Origin: Thraustochytrium sp. TN22
Taxonomy: Eukaryota > Sar > Bigyra > Thraustochytrida > Thraustochytriidae
NCBI GenBank assembly: GCA_013306675.1
Contig: JABLUY010000167.1
Coordinates: 23,113-87,112 of the forward strand
Direction: 5' to 3'
DNA: 64,000 nt
A program made the translations under genes and the position numbers. Below are positions 9,447 through 20,806 of this stretch, piece by piece (position 1 is the stretch's first letter; each line of letters starts with the position of its first letter). The notes beneath the pieces are model-generated. The model did not search any database. It was not told the origin of the DNA and saw nothing but the letters and a program-made list of their open reading frames with translations.

Positions 9447-10039
9447 ATGCAGAGAAGTCACGACGCGTCCGCCCGCGCCACAGCGAATCGCGGTACAACG
9501 AAGGTCTCGCTCCGCGACGGTGAAACCAATCATTCTTCGCTCTCTATTTCTCTCTCTGCGACAATCAGGAAAGGAAAAAGATTGGGTTGGGTCAGGCATG
9601 GGCTAGGTGGTCATCCACATGGGCTGTCAATCAAGGCTGTCATAAGAGACAGTCAGAAAGGGAGGTCCAGGCCCGCTCGCAGCTAGCAATTAGCTGCAAG
9701 CGGGAAGGCTGGCCGTGCCCTAGCTGGAGCAGAACTGGAGACTTTGCTCTCCGGAGGGTGGGTGGCATGCAGGGGAGCACACGATCTGTATGTACGTAGC
9801 TGAGAGCGAGGCAAAACTCTGAAGAGCGTGGAATGGAGAGCAAGCGAAACAACACGACTCGACTCGACACGACACGACACGACCAATACGACGCGAGGAG
9901 AGAGACGGACTGGGAAACTAGCTGCCCACTAGCTAGCAACCCCAGGCCGGCACGTGCTCGGCGCGCCCTCTAAGGTCGGTCCTTGTGAATTCTGCCGCTC
10001 TCCACGCGCGAAGACAGGAGCTTGCCTTGCAGACTAGCT
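8635..10039. other. Intergenic region
   Basis: About 1.4 kb between two minus-strand genes. It holds an interrupted TGCAA/TGCAG tract near 8984-9022, a long AG dinucleotide run at 9396-9443, and short CGACA-type repeats near 9850-9885. Frames here are short and lack coding composition. It should contain the RING gene's promoter on its left and the 3' untranslated region of the JmjC-like gene on its right. Confidence 0.5.
9396..9443. repeat. (AG)24 dinucleotide microsatellite
   Basis: An uninterrupted AG/CT dinucleotide run of 48 bases, upstream of the RING gene start on its promoter side. It is probably length-variable between strains; a GAGA-type promoter element is possible but unsupported. 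Confidence 0.95.
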
Positions 10040-11634
10040 CTAGCAGATCTCAGTAAGCCACTCGGAGAACTCGGAGTTGGCGAGCGAGGCGGCGACACGG
10101 CCCACTGCCGAGTCGCCGGAAGACGGGACATGGTCCTCGACGGGCTGGACGTCCATGAGAGGGTCGGCAACGGAGATGTGCGACATACCAAAGTCGTTCT
10201 CGTCGAAGATGATGGAGGCGGCGTCGTCCGAAGAGACCGGGCCGGCGGCCCCGGCGGGGGCCGCCGAGACGGCATGGTCGACGACGCCGGAGACGACGTC
10301 GTCCACAAAAGAGACGCTCGAGGCGTCGGAAGCCTCGCGCTTGATGGCGAGCAGGTGCTGCACCTCCTCGTTGCTGGCAGCAGCGCTGGTGAGGCTAGAG
10401 ATGCTCTGGTTGTCGTCATCCAAGACGAAGAGCGCCCGGTCGTCGTCCGTCAGGAGCAGCGAGCTCCAGGCCGGCGACCCGGGGATGGAACACTGATCCA
10501 GCTCGTCCACGAGGCTCGACATGGACGGACCGAAGCTCTTGGCGGGCGAGACAAGAAGCGGCTCCAGCGGCTCCGACACCGACTTGGTCGGCGACGGCAG
10601 CAGCGGCGCGGTCAGCGCCAGGGTGTCAAGGTCAGCGTCGGCCTTCTTGGCTGGCGTGGCCGGCGTCGCGCCGGCCTTGCCGCGCTTCGCCTTCTTGGCC
10701 GGCTTGCCCGCCGCAGCGCCCACGCTGACCGACCCGGCCGACGAAGACGACGACGACGTCGTGCTGGAGCTCGAGGCGGCGCACGCGCCGCCCTTCTTGC
10801 GCCGCTTGGCGGCGGCCGGGCCGCCCACCGAAGCGCCGCCGCTGCCTGGCGCGCCCTTCTTCTTCTTGCTGCCGTTGCTGTCGCCGCTGCCCGCGCTCGA
10901 GCCGCGCACCAGCGCGCCGGCCTTGGCCGAGGCGTCCTTGGCGGCGGTGCCGTCCTTGCTCGCAGCGCCGACCGCGGCGCCGGAGGCGGACGAGGCGGCC
11001 GCCGTGGAGCTCGGTGCGTTCGTCGCCGTGGTGGCAGCCGCCGGCGCGGCAGCGGCGGCGGCGGCCGCGGCGCTGGCCATCTTGCGGATGCGCTGTTGTT
11101 CGGTGTACCAGACGCGAATGCAGAGGTCGCGGTCGACGAAGCCCGAGCTGATGGGCCGCATCACGGACGTGATGGGGTGCGGAATCTGCGCAGGCGCGGC
11201 ACGGCGCGGCGCGAGGTCCGGGCGCGCGAGCGAGGAAAGCGCCACGGGCACCTCCCTGGCACGCGAGAGCGCCACGTTGCCGAGCATCTCCTCGATGGTG
11301 GTGGGCGGCTTGACGACGAGGTGCTCGATGCTGGTGGTGCGCGTGCGCAGGAGCTGCGCCACCTCCTGCACGCGCATGCGCAGGTCGTCAAAGTACCACT
11401 TCTCCAGGCACAGCGTCAGGTGCCCGTTGTGCTGCGCGCGGTGGCGCTGCCAGCACTCTGAGCAAAAGACGGCTGGCCGCGACCGTAGGACCTTGCGCTT
11501 TTCGATGGGCACCATGGTTGTCGTGGCCGCCTTGGCCGGGGTCGACGTCGCAGCGCCGTTGGACGCCGCAGCGGGCCGCGCCACGCCCGCGGCCGCCTTG
11601 TCCGGGGACGAGACGGCTTGCGAGGGCGCGCGCG

Positions 11635-11673
<39 letters not shown>

Positions 11674-12443
11674 TGTGCATGGGTTGCGAGGGCGCGCCAG
11701 GCGCCGGACGCGGCGCACCGTGATGCGGCGCGGACGGCCACGGGCGCGACGCGGGCACGGGCTTGCCCGGCGGCATGCCAGGGCGCATGTGCGGGTGGTG
11801 GTGCGCATGCGGATAGAGCGGGCCCATGGCGCCCGGGCGCATCCCATTGTGGCCGGGCAGCATGGCGTTGGGGCGGCACGGGTTGGCGACGGCGTTGGCA
11901 ATGGCGCAGGCACTCGAGGCGGAGCGCGCGAGCGGGTCGTCCTTACCGCCCATGCCGGGCTTGGCATAGGCGGCAGCGGCCGCGGCGGCATGCAGGCCAA
12001 GCGGCGGGCAGGGCGGTAGGATCTTGCCGCCGGGCAAGGAGCCACCGGTTAGCTCGCGCCACGTGGCGATGGCGTCGGCCGAGGTGCCAAGCATCTCGGC
12101 CTCCTGCTCGGTGCAGGAGAATACAACGTTACTGCGGACTGCGGCGGGCGAGCTGAGCCCGTTGCGGCGCTTGAGCACGGTCTTGGTGGTTCCATCCAGC
12201 TGCACCGTGTAGAAGCCGTGGCCACTCTTGGTGACCGTGCCGATCTGGCCCGAGTCATTGACGATGACGCGGCTGTCAACACGCAGCCAGTTCGGCACGG
12301 GAGACCGAGGCTTGCGGCGCGAGGCCGCCTTCTTGTCCGGCCCGCTCAGCGTATTGAGCTTGGCGAGTGGAGGCTTGCCAGGCATGCCGCCAGGCGCCAC
12401 GTACGGCCGCACCGGCGCCATGCCAGCGGGCCGCATCGCAGAG

Positions 12444-12475
<32 letters not shown>

Positions 12476-15307
12476 AGGCGGCATGACGCCCGGTCGGTTG
12501 GCGTTCATGGGCGCGGTGGCGCACGGCCCAGTGGTGCGCGGCACTGGCGGTTCGGTCTTGACTTCGGTCTTGACGGCGGGCTGCGACGGCTGCACGCGGA
12601 CGGCCGGGTCGCCCGGCTCGCTGCGGGTCTCCAAGTCGCGCGGCGCCGGGTGCTCGGTCTTGATGGGCATGCCGCGCGGCGTGGAGAAGGCGGAGCGGCG
12701 CGCCGCATCGACGGCCTGCAGAGGGCGCGGCGCGGCGCCGGCGCCTGCCGCCGGGGCCGCAGAGGAAGTAGTTGTAGGTACAGTGGAGGAGGCCGCGGCC
12801 GTCGGCGCGGTGGCTGCGGCGCCCGGCACGGGCCTGGCAACGGCGTTGGGCGCCGGCCTGCGGCTCGCGAAGAGGGCCGGCTTGCCGCCGGCGCCGAGCG
12901 CAAGAGGACCGGCGGCGGGCTTGCCCGCGAGCGTGTTGGCGCTGGCGGCGGGCTTCTTGTTCGCGGCCAGCAGCGCGAGCGCGGCGTGGTTGAGCGTAGC
13001 AGTGGTGCCAGTGGCATTGAGGTCCATGCTCTTCTCCGGGCCGAGGCAGTCACAGGTGGCGCAGTAAAAGTAATGGTGAAAGAGCTCGCGGTGGCAGTCC
13101 TCGCAGTGCGTGGCGTTGGAGCCGGCCGGCTCGGGCGCCGGGCGGAACTGGTGCTCGAGCGCCTGTCGGCGGATGGCATCCTCACGGTCGAGCGCGTGCT
13201 CGAGCTGCGAGGTGAGCAGGCCGAGCAGCGGGTTGGAGAGCGTCGCGCACTTGCGCTTGGCAGCCTCGAGCTCGGTGATGGCGAGGTCGAGCGCCAGCGT
13301 GAGCATGGGGCGAACCTCGGAGGCGAGGCGAAACGAGGACACAGCGCGCTCCAAAAAGTTCCACGAAGACGAGACCATGTCGCCGCGCGCCATGGTCCAA
13401 AAGACCGTGCCGGGGCTGATGCCGACGAGCTCGCGTGCCTGCAGCAGGCCGTACATGACCGGGATGCCGTTGCGGATCAGGTAGCCGACGTTCGGGAAGA
13501 CCTTGCCAAAGTCGCTGCCGTAGAGCTGGCGCGCCGCCTCGGCGTGCGAGGCGGCCACGGCGCCCCACTCCTCCTGGCCCGGGCCGTGGTTCATGGAAAA
13601 GGTGCGGTACCGGTTCGTGCCCTCGCGCAGCGGCGAGCACACGCCCGTCTCCTTGATGGCCAGCTGCGGTCCGATCTTGAGCGTGGACGGCTGGTGAATA
13701 TGCAGCACGTTGACCGGGCTGGTGAACCGGATACACTCGGGCAGCTTCTTGAGCTCCTCGCGCTGCGGCGCCCAGTTCTCATTCTCCTGGCCCATGGACT
13801 GCCGCGCGCACCGCACGCCGCTCTCTCGCGCCGGTGTCGACGCCGTTGCGATGGTCGTGGAGGCCGCGCCATTGGCGGCAGGGCCAGAGGTGGCCGCGGT
13901 CTCCTCGCGCTTGCGCTTGAGACCAGCCTCTGTTTTCGCGGTGACCGAGGCGCTGGCGGAGGCATCGCCGCCCTTTTTGGCGGCGGCGGCGGCCGCCTCG
14001 GCCTCGGCCGCAGCGGCTGCCGCGGCTGCCGCGGCGGCCGCAGCACGCGTAGCGGCGCGGCGCGTGGCGGGGCGGCGCGCCTCGGCCGCGGCCTTGTCCT
14101 TGGCCTCCTTGGCATCCTGCTCCTTGCCCTCCGCCTTGGCCTTGGCCTCCTCGGCCTTGGCCTGCTTGACGGCGAGGTCATGCACGGTGACGTTGAGCGG
14201 CAGCGAGCCGACGCGCTCCTCACGGATCTTGCACGGGCCCGACACAAGTGCGTGCTTGAAGACCGCGACCGGAACGCTGGCGCGCGGCGGCGCCTCGGCC
14301 TTTCCTTCCTGCTGCTGCTCCTCCTCCTGTTGCTGTTGCTGCTTCTGCTGAGCGTCTTGTTGGCCACCAGCCGCGGCCTCGGCCTCGCCGGCCGACGCCG
14401 CGGTGTCCGCAGAAGCGGCAGCAGATGCAGGCGCAGGAGCGCTACCGGCCACGGCAGACGCCGGGGGCGCCGGCGCTGGCTTGGGCTTGGTCGCGCGACG
14501 TGGCGCCGGCTTGGTCGGGCCCGAGACCTTCTCGAGGTGCGCGAAGCTGAAAAGCTCGTTGCGGAGGCCGGTGGCCTCGACGAGGCCGTTGACGATGGTG
14601 ATGTTCTTGGCCAGGACGCTAGCGCCAAAGGTCTCCGGGTCGAGCGTGGCGTAGTCGTCCTTGTTGACGCGCTGGTGGTCAATGCGCGCGAGCAGATTGT
14701 GGCGCTTGGCCAGCGTCATGCATTCCGCGTGCATGGTACACCCGAGCACGCGGACGAATGACGTGGAGTTGACCTTGGGGAAGTCGATCTTGGGCAGCGC
14801 CTTGACGGCAGGCGCGTTGACGCCCACCATGACTGGCCCCGTGCGCGCCATCTTGTTGGGCCCGTGGCCGTATGCGTGCGGGTGGCCTGGCCGCACGCGG
14901 TACCCTGGGCGCGCCATGGCGGCCATGCGGGCGCCCTGATGGTTCATGCGGTGAGCCGCCTGCATGTGCTGCGTGTGCTGCGCCGCGGGCATGCCAGGCC
15001 GCGCCTGCATCTGCATCTGCATCTGCAATTGCTGCTGCTGCTGCTGCTGGGCGTAGGCCGGATGTGTCTGCGGGTGCGCGACCGGGCGATGCTGCACGGC
15101 CGCAGGAGCGCCCGCATAGGGGCGAGCCTGCTGCACGGGCTGCTGCGCCGGCCTGTACGTGCTGGCCGTGGATGGCGGTGCCCCTCTCGCGGCGGAGGGC
15201 TGCTCCGGCTTAGACGCAGAGGGGGTCGCCGTCGTCATCGGCGCACGCGGCGCCGAAGCCACCACCGCAGCCTGACCCGCCATGGGCTTGGCCACCACAG
15301 CGCTCGC

Positions 15308-15342
<35 letters not shown>

Positions 15343-15559
15343 CCGCCACAGCCGGTCTCGGTTGCTGCTGTGCCTGCTGCTGTGCCTGCTGCTGCGCCTG
15401 CGAGGCGACGACCGGCTGCGGCGCTACCTGGCGCACGACCGCACCGGCCTTGATGGGCGTCTGGATCGCATGATTTGTCGTCGCAGGAGCCGCTGGCTTG
15501 GCCGTCGCAACCGCACTCGAGGCCGCGCTCGCAGGCGCCGCCGACGCCGCCGGTGCCGC

Positions 15560-15603
<44 letters not shown>

Positions 15604-15921
15604 TGGCCGTGGGCGCTGCGGTCGGCGCGGGCTCCGGGTCGGGCCCGAGGCAGAGGCAGCATCGGTAGCGCACGGTGGTGGTGGCGGCGGGCGCCGCGGC
15701 AGCAGGCGGCCTCGCCTGCGTGGCGCCCGGCGCGACGGGCGCGCCGCCCGCCGCGGGCGCGCCTGCCGCGGGCGGCTGCTGCTGCTGCTGCTGGAGTGCC
15801 TGCGTCAGCGCCTGCGGCTGGGTTCGCGGAGGTGGCGGCCGTGCGGCAGCGCCTCGCGGCACGAGCGTCTGCGGCTGTGCGCGCGGCGCGGCAGCTGGCA
15901 GCGGGCGCGCGGGCGCGGGCT

Positions 15922-15953
<32 letters not shown>

Positions 15954-16315
15954 TGCTGCAATTGCTGCTGCTGCTGCTGCTGCTGCTGCGGCGGCGGCGC
16001 GGGCTGCTGCTGCTGCGGCCTGGGCGCGGGCTGCTGCGCGAGCGGCTGCGGCTGACGCGGGTGGCTGTGCACGTGCGCGGGCTCGGGCTCGTGCTCACGC
16101 TCGAGGTCGTGCTTGGCGAGCGGACGCTTCTGCGCGCGCGCGAGCGCGGGCTGCGGCGGCGCGGCGGCCTGCTGCGCCGCGGCGGCGCCCGCGGCGGCGC
16201 CCGCGGCCGCGGCGGCGGCAGGAGTATCCATGCGCGTCGCGGCGGCGGCGCTGCGCTGCTGCTGCACCTGCGGCCGCAGAGGCGCTGGCGCGCGCTCCGC
16301 GCAAGGCCCCGCCAT
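10040..16315 (-). CDS. KDM6/UTX-like JmjC protein, probably demethylase-dead
   Basis: 2,091 residues from the first in-frame ATG (another ATG lies 28 codons in). The frame stays open upstream to 17251 but contains no ATG there. The first 490 residues are Gln/Ala/Pro-rich with polyQ tracts. From about nt 14795 the order of motifs follows KDM6A/UTX: a pre-JmjC segment (NITIVNGLVEATGLRNELFS), a linker, then ELKKLPECIRF, an IKETG strand, NHGPGQEEW and GTVFW. By alignment from memory, the KDM6A iron ligands H-x-E and distal His fall on Arg897, Gly899 and Phe972, so all three are lost, while the 2-oxoglutarate Lys (in IKETG) is kept. The KDM6-type zinc module is split: HCEDC (about residue 1070) and FCSECW (about 1618) are separated by some 545 low-complexity residues. 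These contain a Tudor/KOW-like patch (GQIGTVTKSGHGFYTVQLDG, nt 12180-12260). Lys-rich nuclear-signal-like runs lie near the C-terminus. A chromatin scaffold role is inferred. Confidence 0.75.
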
Positions 16316-19300
16316 GCGCAGCGCGCGCTGCTGCCGCGGCGCTGCCTGCTCCGGCGCGCCGCGCTGGGCGCCCGCTGCGGGGCGGCCTCTCGCGGCGCCG
16401 CGCGCTCGGCCAGCCCGGCGTCGCCGCGCGCGCGGGGAGGGATTCGAGGATTGACGACAGGAGCTCGAGTGGAGCGCTGGATTGGATGTTTGTTTGAATG
16501 CGCGAATGCGTGGATGCGCGCGCACTGCGCAGCCGCGCCGCGCCGCGCCGAGCTGCGCTGCGCCGCGCCGGCCGCCGCGCTGCCGCCGCGCCGCGGGCTG
16601 CGCCGGGGCCGCGCGCTCGCCTGCGCCGCGTCTGCCGCGGCGGCCGCCGCCCCGCCGCCTCCGCCGCGCCCGCGCGCCGCGAGCCGAGCGCAACGCCTTC
16701 TCGCTATCCGCACCTTGCCCGACGAGGAAGAAGCGCGCGGCCGCGAGGCGCCGCCCGCGAGAGAGAGCGCGAGCGCGCGAGAAAGAAAGCAGGCCTGGCC
16801 GCGCGCCGAGCCGCGCCGCCGCGCCGCGCCGGGTCCAGCGGGCGCCGGGCCTCTGCCGGAGCCGAGGCCGGCCGGCCGCGAGCCCGCGCCGAGCCGCGCT
16901 GGCGCCTGGCCTCGGTCGGCCGCGCGCTGCTGATGCCTGCCTGCCTGCCTGCCTGCCTGCCTGGCCGCCCCCCCCCTGCTCGCGCCCGCCGGGCCGCTTA
17001 AGGTGGCGCCGCGCCTGGCCGCGCCGCGACGCCGGGGCTAAGATATGGGCGAGATGAGGGATGCGTGGAGAAGCTTCTTGCCAGGCTTGCCAGGCTTGCC
17101 AGGCTCGGCCTTGGCTCGCGCGGCGAGCGAGCGAGCGAGCGAGCGAGCGAGGCAAGTCGCCACGCAACTCGACGCAAGCCTCGCGCCGGCAAGTCGCCAC
17201 GCGGCCTGGCAGTGGCAAGGGTCGCCGGATCCACTGCTGCAGGACGGCCACCGGCCAGCGACGGAGGTCAGTCAGTCAGTCAGGCTGTCTGTCAGCGGCG
17301 CCTGCGCTGCGCTTCCGGCGCAGGGAAGAAGCACTGCCGCTGTCTGCCAGAGCGCGACGAACCTCTCGAGGCTCCGGAGTCCGGATTGCGCCTCGCAGGC
17401 CCCCACTCCCCGTCTCGCTCCCTCGCTGCTGGCCAGCGTCGCGATGGGCTACTCTGATCAGGCTCGGCACTGCACCGACCGTGACGGCGGCGGCACGTAC
17501 GTACGGTTACAGTGGCGCTCGCCGTCCGATGATGGTTCGCTCCTCGCTCAGCTGAAGCGCCTACTACATCATCCTCAGCCACCGGGTGACGCAGCGCTGC
17601 GAGCCCGCGCCGCGAACCTGACGTCAAGCAAGCCTTGCAAGGCATGGCGTGCCACGCCACGCCACGCCACGCCCAGCAAGCAACGCGGCGCGGCGCGGCG
17701 CAACGCGGGCTAGCTGAGCGCTGCTGCACTCGGTGTCGGAGGCAGGCAGCCTGGGCATGGAAGACGCGACTCGGTGCACAAGGTAGGCCTGGCAGGCTGG
17801 CTGGTTGGGGCGCCACGGCGCCCGGCCACCCACCGCCCCCTGAACAGACTTGCACAAGCGCAGCAAGACGCAGCCTGGCTGGTAGTTCTCGCCGCCACAT
17901 GCCGTCACATCACATCACATCACATCACATCACATGGTAAGGCAAGGCCAAGATTGCAAGCAATGCGTCCAAACCAACACAAGCAGTGGACCGAGGCCAG
18001 GACCGCGGCGGCGGCGGGGATATTTCTGAATGCCGCGGCCCGACTTTGCTGCGCGCAAACTGCTCGTCCTCTGGGACTCGCACGAGGCACACTTGCGCGC
18101 CGTTGCACGCCACGCCGACGCTGCCAGCTGTGCTCGCCTCCAAGCCCAACGATCAAGCGGTGGCGAGCTCGCGAGCTGCTCGGGCAGGCGGGCAGGCAGG
18201 CAGGCACGCACGCACGCATGCACGTAGGCACGCACGCCGCAGGCCAGCTCGCTGAGCTCGGGCTGTGCTTTGCCTTGCTTGCGCAGCTCTCCGAGCGTCA
18301 GCCTGCGCAGCTCTCTTGGCCTGGGAAAGATTCGAGGCAAGGCCAGCCGCACGCTTCGCTAGGACCCACGTGCCGGAAACGCTAGGCCCCGAGCCGCTGC
18401 CCGCGCGCGGTAAGGTGGCTCTGCCGCGCACTCCGCATTGCATGCGCTCCGCTGCTCATTGCTGCGAGACAGGCCCCCGCTGTCCGCCGCCGCGCCAGGC
18501 GCACGAGCAGGCGAGGAGCAGCCGCGCGGCCAGGCGGCCAGAGCCGGGCCCGCGCCGCAGGCCGTGCGCGCGAGCGCCAGGGCCGACGCAGCGAGCAGAG
18601 AGCAGCGCACGGCGGGCGTCGCGGGCGTCAGGCTGGCGCCGCGGCGAGGTTCTCGGGCGCGAGCTGACCTGGATCGACTCGAGGCGACCCACCGCCGATG
18701 ACGTAGCTGGTGCACACTGGTGTGCAGTGACTGCAGGCACTGCAAAGCCTGAGCCTTCAAGTTGCCATGACTCGGACCATGGAGGCCTCAGGCTCAGCCG
18801 CCGCGCTGCCAGCACTGCGCGCTGCACTGCTACCAGGTCAGTCAGGGTCAGCTGAGCTCTCAGCTCAGCTGGTTGCCCGCCGGCGGCGCGGCGCTCTGGC
18901 AGGCCCTGCGGAGACTTGACCGATGGCGGCACTCCAACTAACTTACCTGGCAGGCGAGCGAGTGCCACTGCCAGGCAGCGAGGGGCGCTCTTCCCGCGCC
19001 GCCGCGAGACTGAACCACCGCCGACTCCGAGCGAGCGACGGCGAGCGACTCGGAGCGGACTCGGACCTGGAGCGATCACGAGCGAGCGAGCGAGCGAGCG
19101 AGCTAGGCGCATCAAATTGCACATGGTCGCCACTGCGGTGCGGGTCTGATGCCTTCTGCGGGCTGGGGCGCTCAGGGACACAGCGTGCCACGCAACGCCT
19201 GTGTTGCGGCCGATGCTTTGCTTTGCTTGCTTGCCGGACTTGGCGCGTCTTGCCTGAGCCGCTTGGCGTGGCGTGGCAGGCGAGCACGCGGCGCTTGCTG

Positions 19301-20555
19301 GAGCAAATCGCCCCCCCTCTCACGGAAGCGAGCGACGAGGCTCTCGCTCTCTCGCGCCTCTCGCTCAGCATCATCGATTCGCGGACGCCAGCCCAGCGCA
19401 CTCGGACCTCCAGGTGCGAGTGGGCCCCTAGCACCGAGCTTGCTCCCAGCTACTACCTGCAAGCACCTGCCACCCTGTGCCTCCGGCGGCCGGGCCTCTC
19501 GCGCACAACGGGTGGCGGACGCCCCGCCCGGCCCCTCTCCTGGCCGCGTGCCGCCAGGGCCGCAGGCCCGCAGGGCCGGGCCCCGATCCCGTTCGCGGGC
19601 GCCATTCTGCCATGCGATGACAAGTGATGCGAGGACTTCTGTGGTCCGGTGGCGGCGCCGCCGCGCGCGGCGGTGGCCAATCCGCGCCGCCGTTACGTGC
19701 CAGTGGATGATGCGAATAAAGCATGCGGCGTGTGCGCCGGCGTGCGCCCAGCGTGCGAGCGTGAGCGAGCAATGGCAAGCGACTTGAAGCGCCTCGAAGC
19801 GAGCAAGGGCCGGGCCGCGCGGCTTGGCGCGGGCAGCGGCGAGACCGACCCTGCAAGGACGGAGCTGCGCGGAGCTTTTCGCTGCTTGGCTTGGGCGTAC
19901 GCCACGTGGCGTGAAGCGTGAAGAACACTGACAGTGAGTGCAGTAGCTTCCCATGTGCGAGCGCGGCCCGTGTTGTGGTCGCAGCGCGGCGCGCGTCGAC
20001 TCAGCAGGCTGCGCAGCCTGCACCGTCGGAGGCTGCTGAGGCAGCTGAGCCACGCTACTAGCTTAAGCCTAGTAGGCCCTAGTTCGCAAGCCGCCGGATC
20101 ACGGGATCCCGTGCAGTGAGCGGCACAACAGTGGTTCGGCTCGCTTTGGCCGGTCCACCTGCCTGGCGCTGACCAGCCTTGGCCAGCCACGCCCAGCCTG
20201 GCAGGTGTGCCCCGCTCCGGAAGGAAAAATTCGTATGGCTAGCTACTAGCGACTAGCTACATTCAAGTTCTTGGGAGGAGGCGGTATGCGAGGCGCACGA
20301 ACAGTGAGGCGAGGATGCGCTGGGAGCTCAGCAGCAGCAGATGCCGCGCTGGAGCTCGAACACACGCGCTGGCGTTCTGGTCCGGCGCCGGAGCTGGAAT
20401 GCAATACTGCAGGAGTTCGGATCCAGCGCCCTGGGGAACTAACAGCAAGTAGGAAAGGAAATCAAAGCGGCGCTGGAGACTGGAGCCCGCCAACCAGCCA
20501 GGGTGGCTGGCTGGACATGCCACGCTGTCCCCAGCAGCTCTCGGGCACTTTCGAG
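16316..20555. other. Long gene-free region
   Basis: About 4.2 kb with no convincing gene. Every open frame is short, Arg/Ala-rich and lacks recognisable motifs. It begins with the GC-extreme leader of the JmjC-like gene and carries many short tandem repeats: TGCC units (about 16935-16962), GCCAGGCTT units (17080-17104), GCGA units (17125-17150 and 19080-19102), a CATCA run (17904-17936) and GGCA/GCAC units (18183-18235). I looked for tRNA-like T-loops and found none with a matching acceptor stem. It may hold unrecognised non-coding RNA or multi-exon genes. Confidence 0.45.
17904..17936. repeat. CATCA pentanucleotide repeat
   Basis: Six or so tandem copies of catca/acatc inside the gene-free stretch, with no coding association. 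Confidence 0.85.
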
Positions 20556-20806
20556 GTGTGATGTCATGCCATGAGTTATCGCACACCTACTGACACAGCT
20601 GGACCTGCAGGCTAGAGTCATCCGCGAGGCCGTCAGGGGCAGTGACTGAGAGTGACATCGACCTCCGTGTTAGCCTAGGCCTAGAAGGACGGTGTGATGC
20701 CATGCCATGTGTCATCAGCACACCTGCTGGCACAGCTGGACCAGCAGGCTAGAGTCATCCGCGAGGCCGTCAGGGGCAGTGACATTGACCTCCGTGCCAG
20801 AAGGAC
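20556..20806. repeat. Tandem partial duplication of the rhomboid gene's 3' end
   Basis: Two adjacent copies, 20556-20691 and 20692-20806, begin with gtgtgatg or a near variant and share long identical stretches such as ctagagtcatccgcgaggcc. The right copy contains the last 31 or so codons and stop of the rhomboid gene. The left copy lies just beyond the stop and carries small insertions (for example tagcctaggccta) and substitutions, so it is a decayed gene fragment in the 3' flank. Confidence 0.85.

Noticed and set aside
12218-16933. Two long plus-strand frames (847 and 689 residues) antisense to the JmjC-like gene
   Set aside because: They are Arg/Gly/Leu-rich mirror frames of GC-rich Gln/Ala codons, lack domains, and begin at non-ATG or arbitrary starts. 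The minus-strand frame carries the recognisable KDM6-like motifs.
16318-17251. 312-residue N-terminal extension of the JmjC-like protein
   Set aside because: The open frame there contains no ATG and is Arg/Ala/Gly-rich like untranslated GC-rich DNA.
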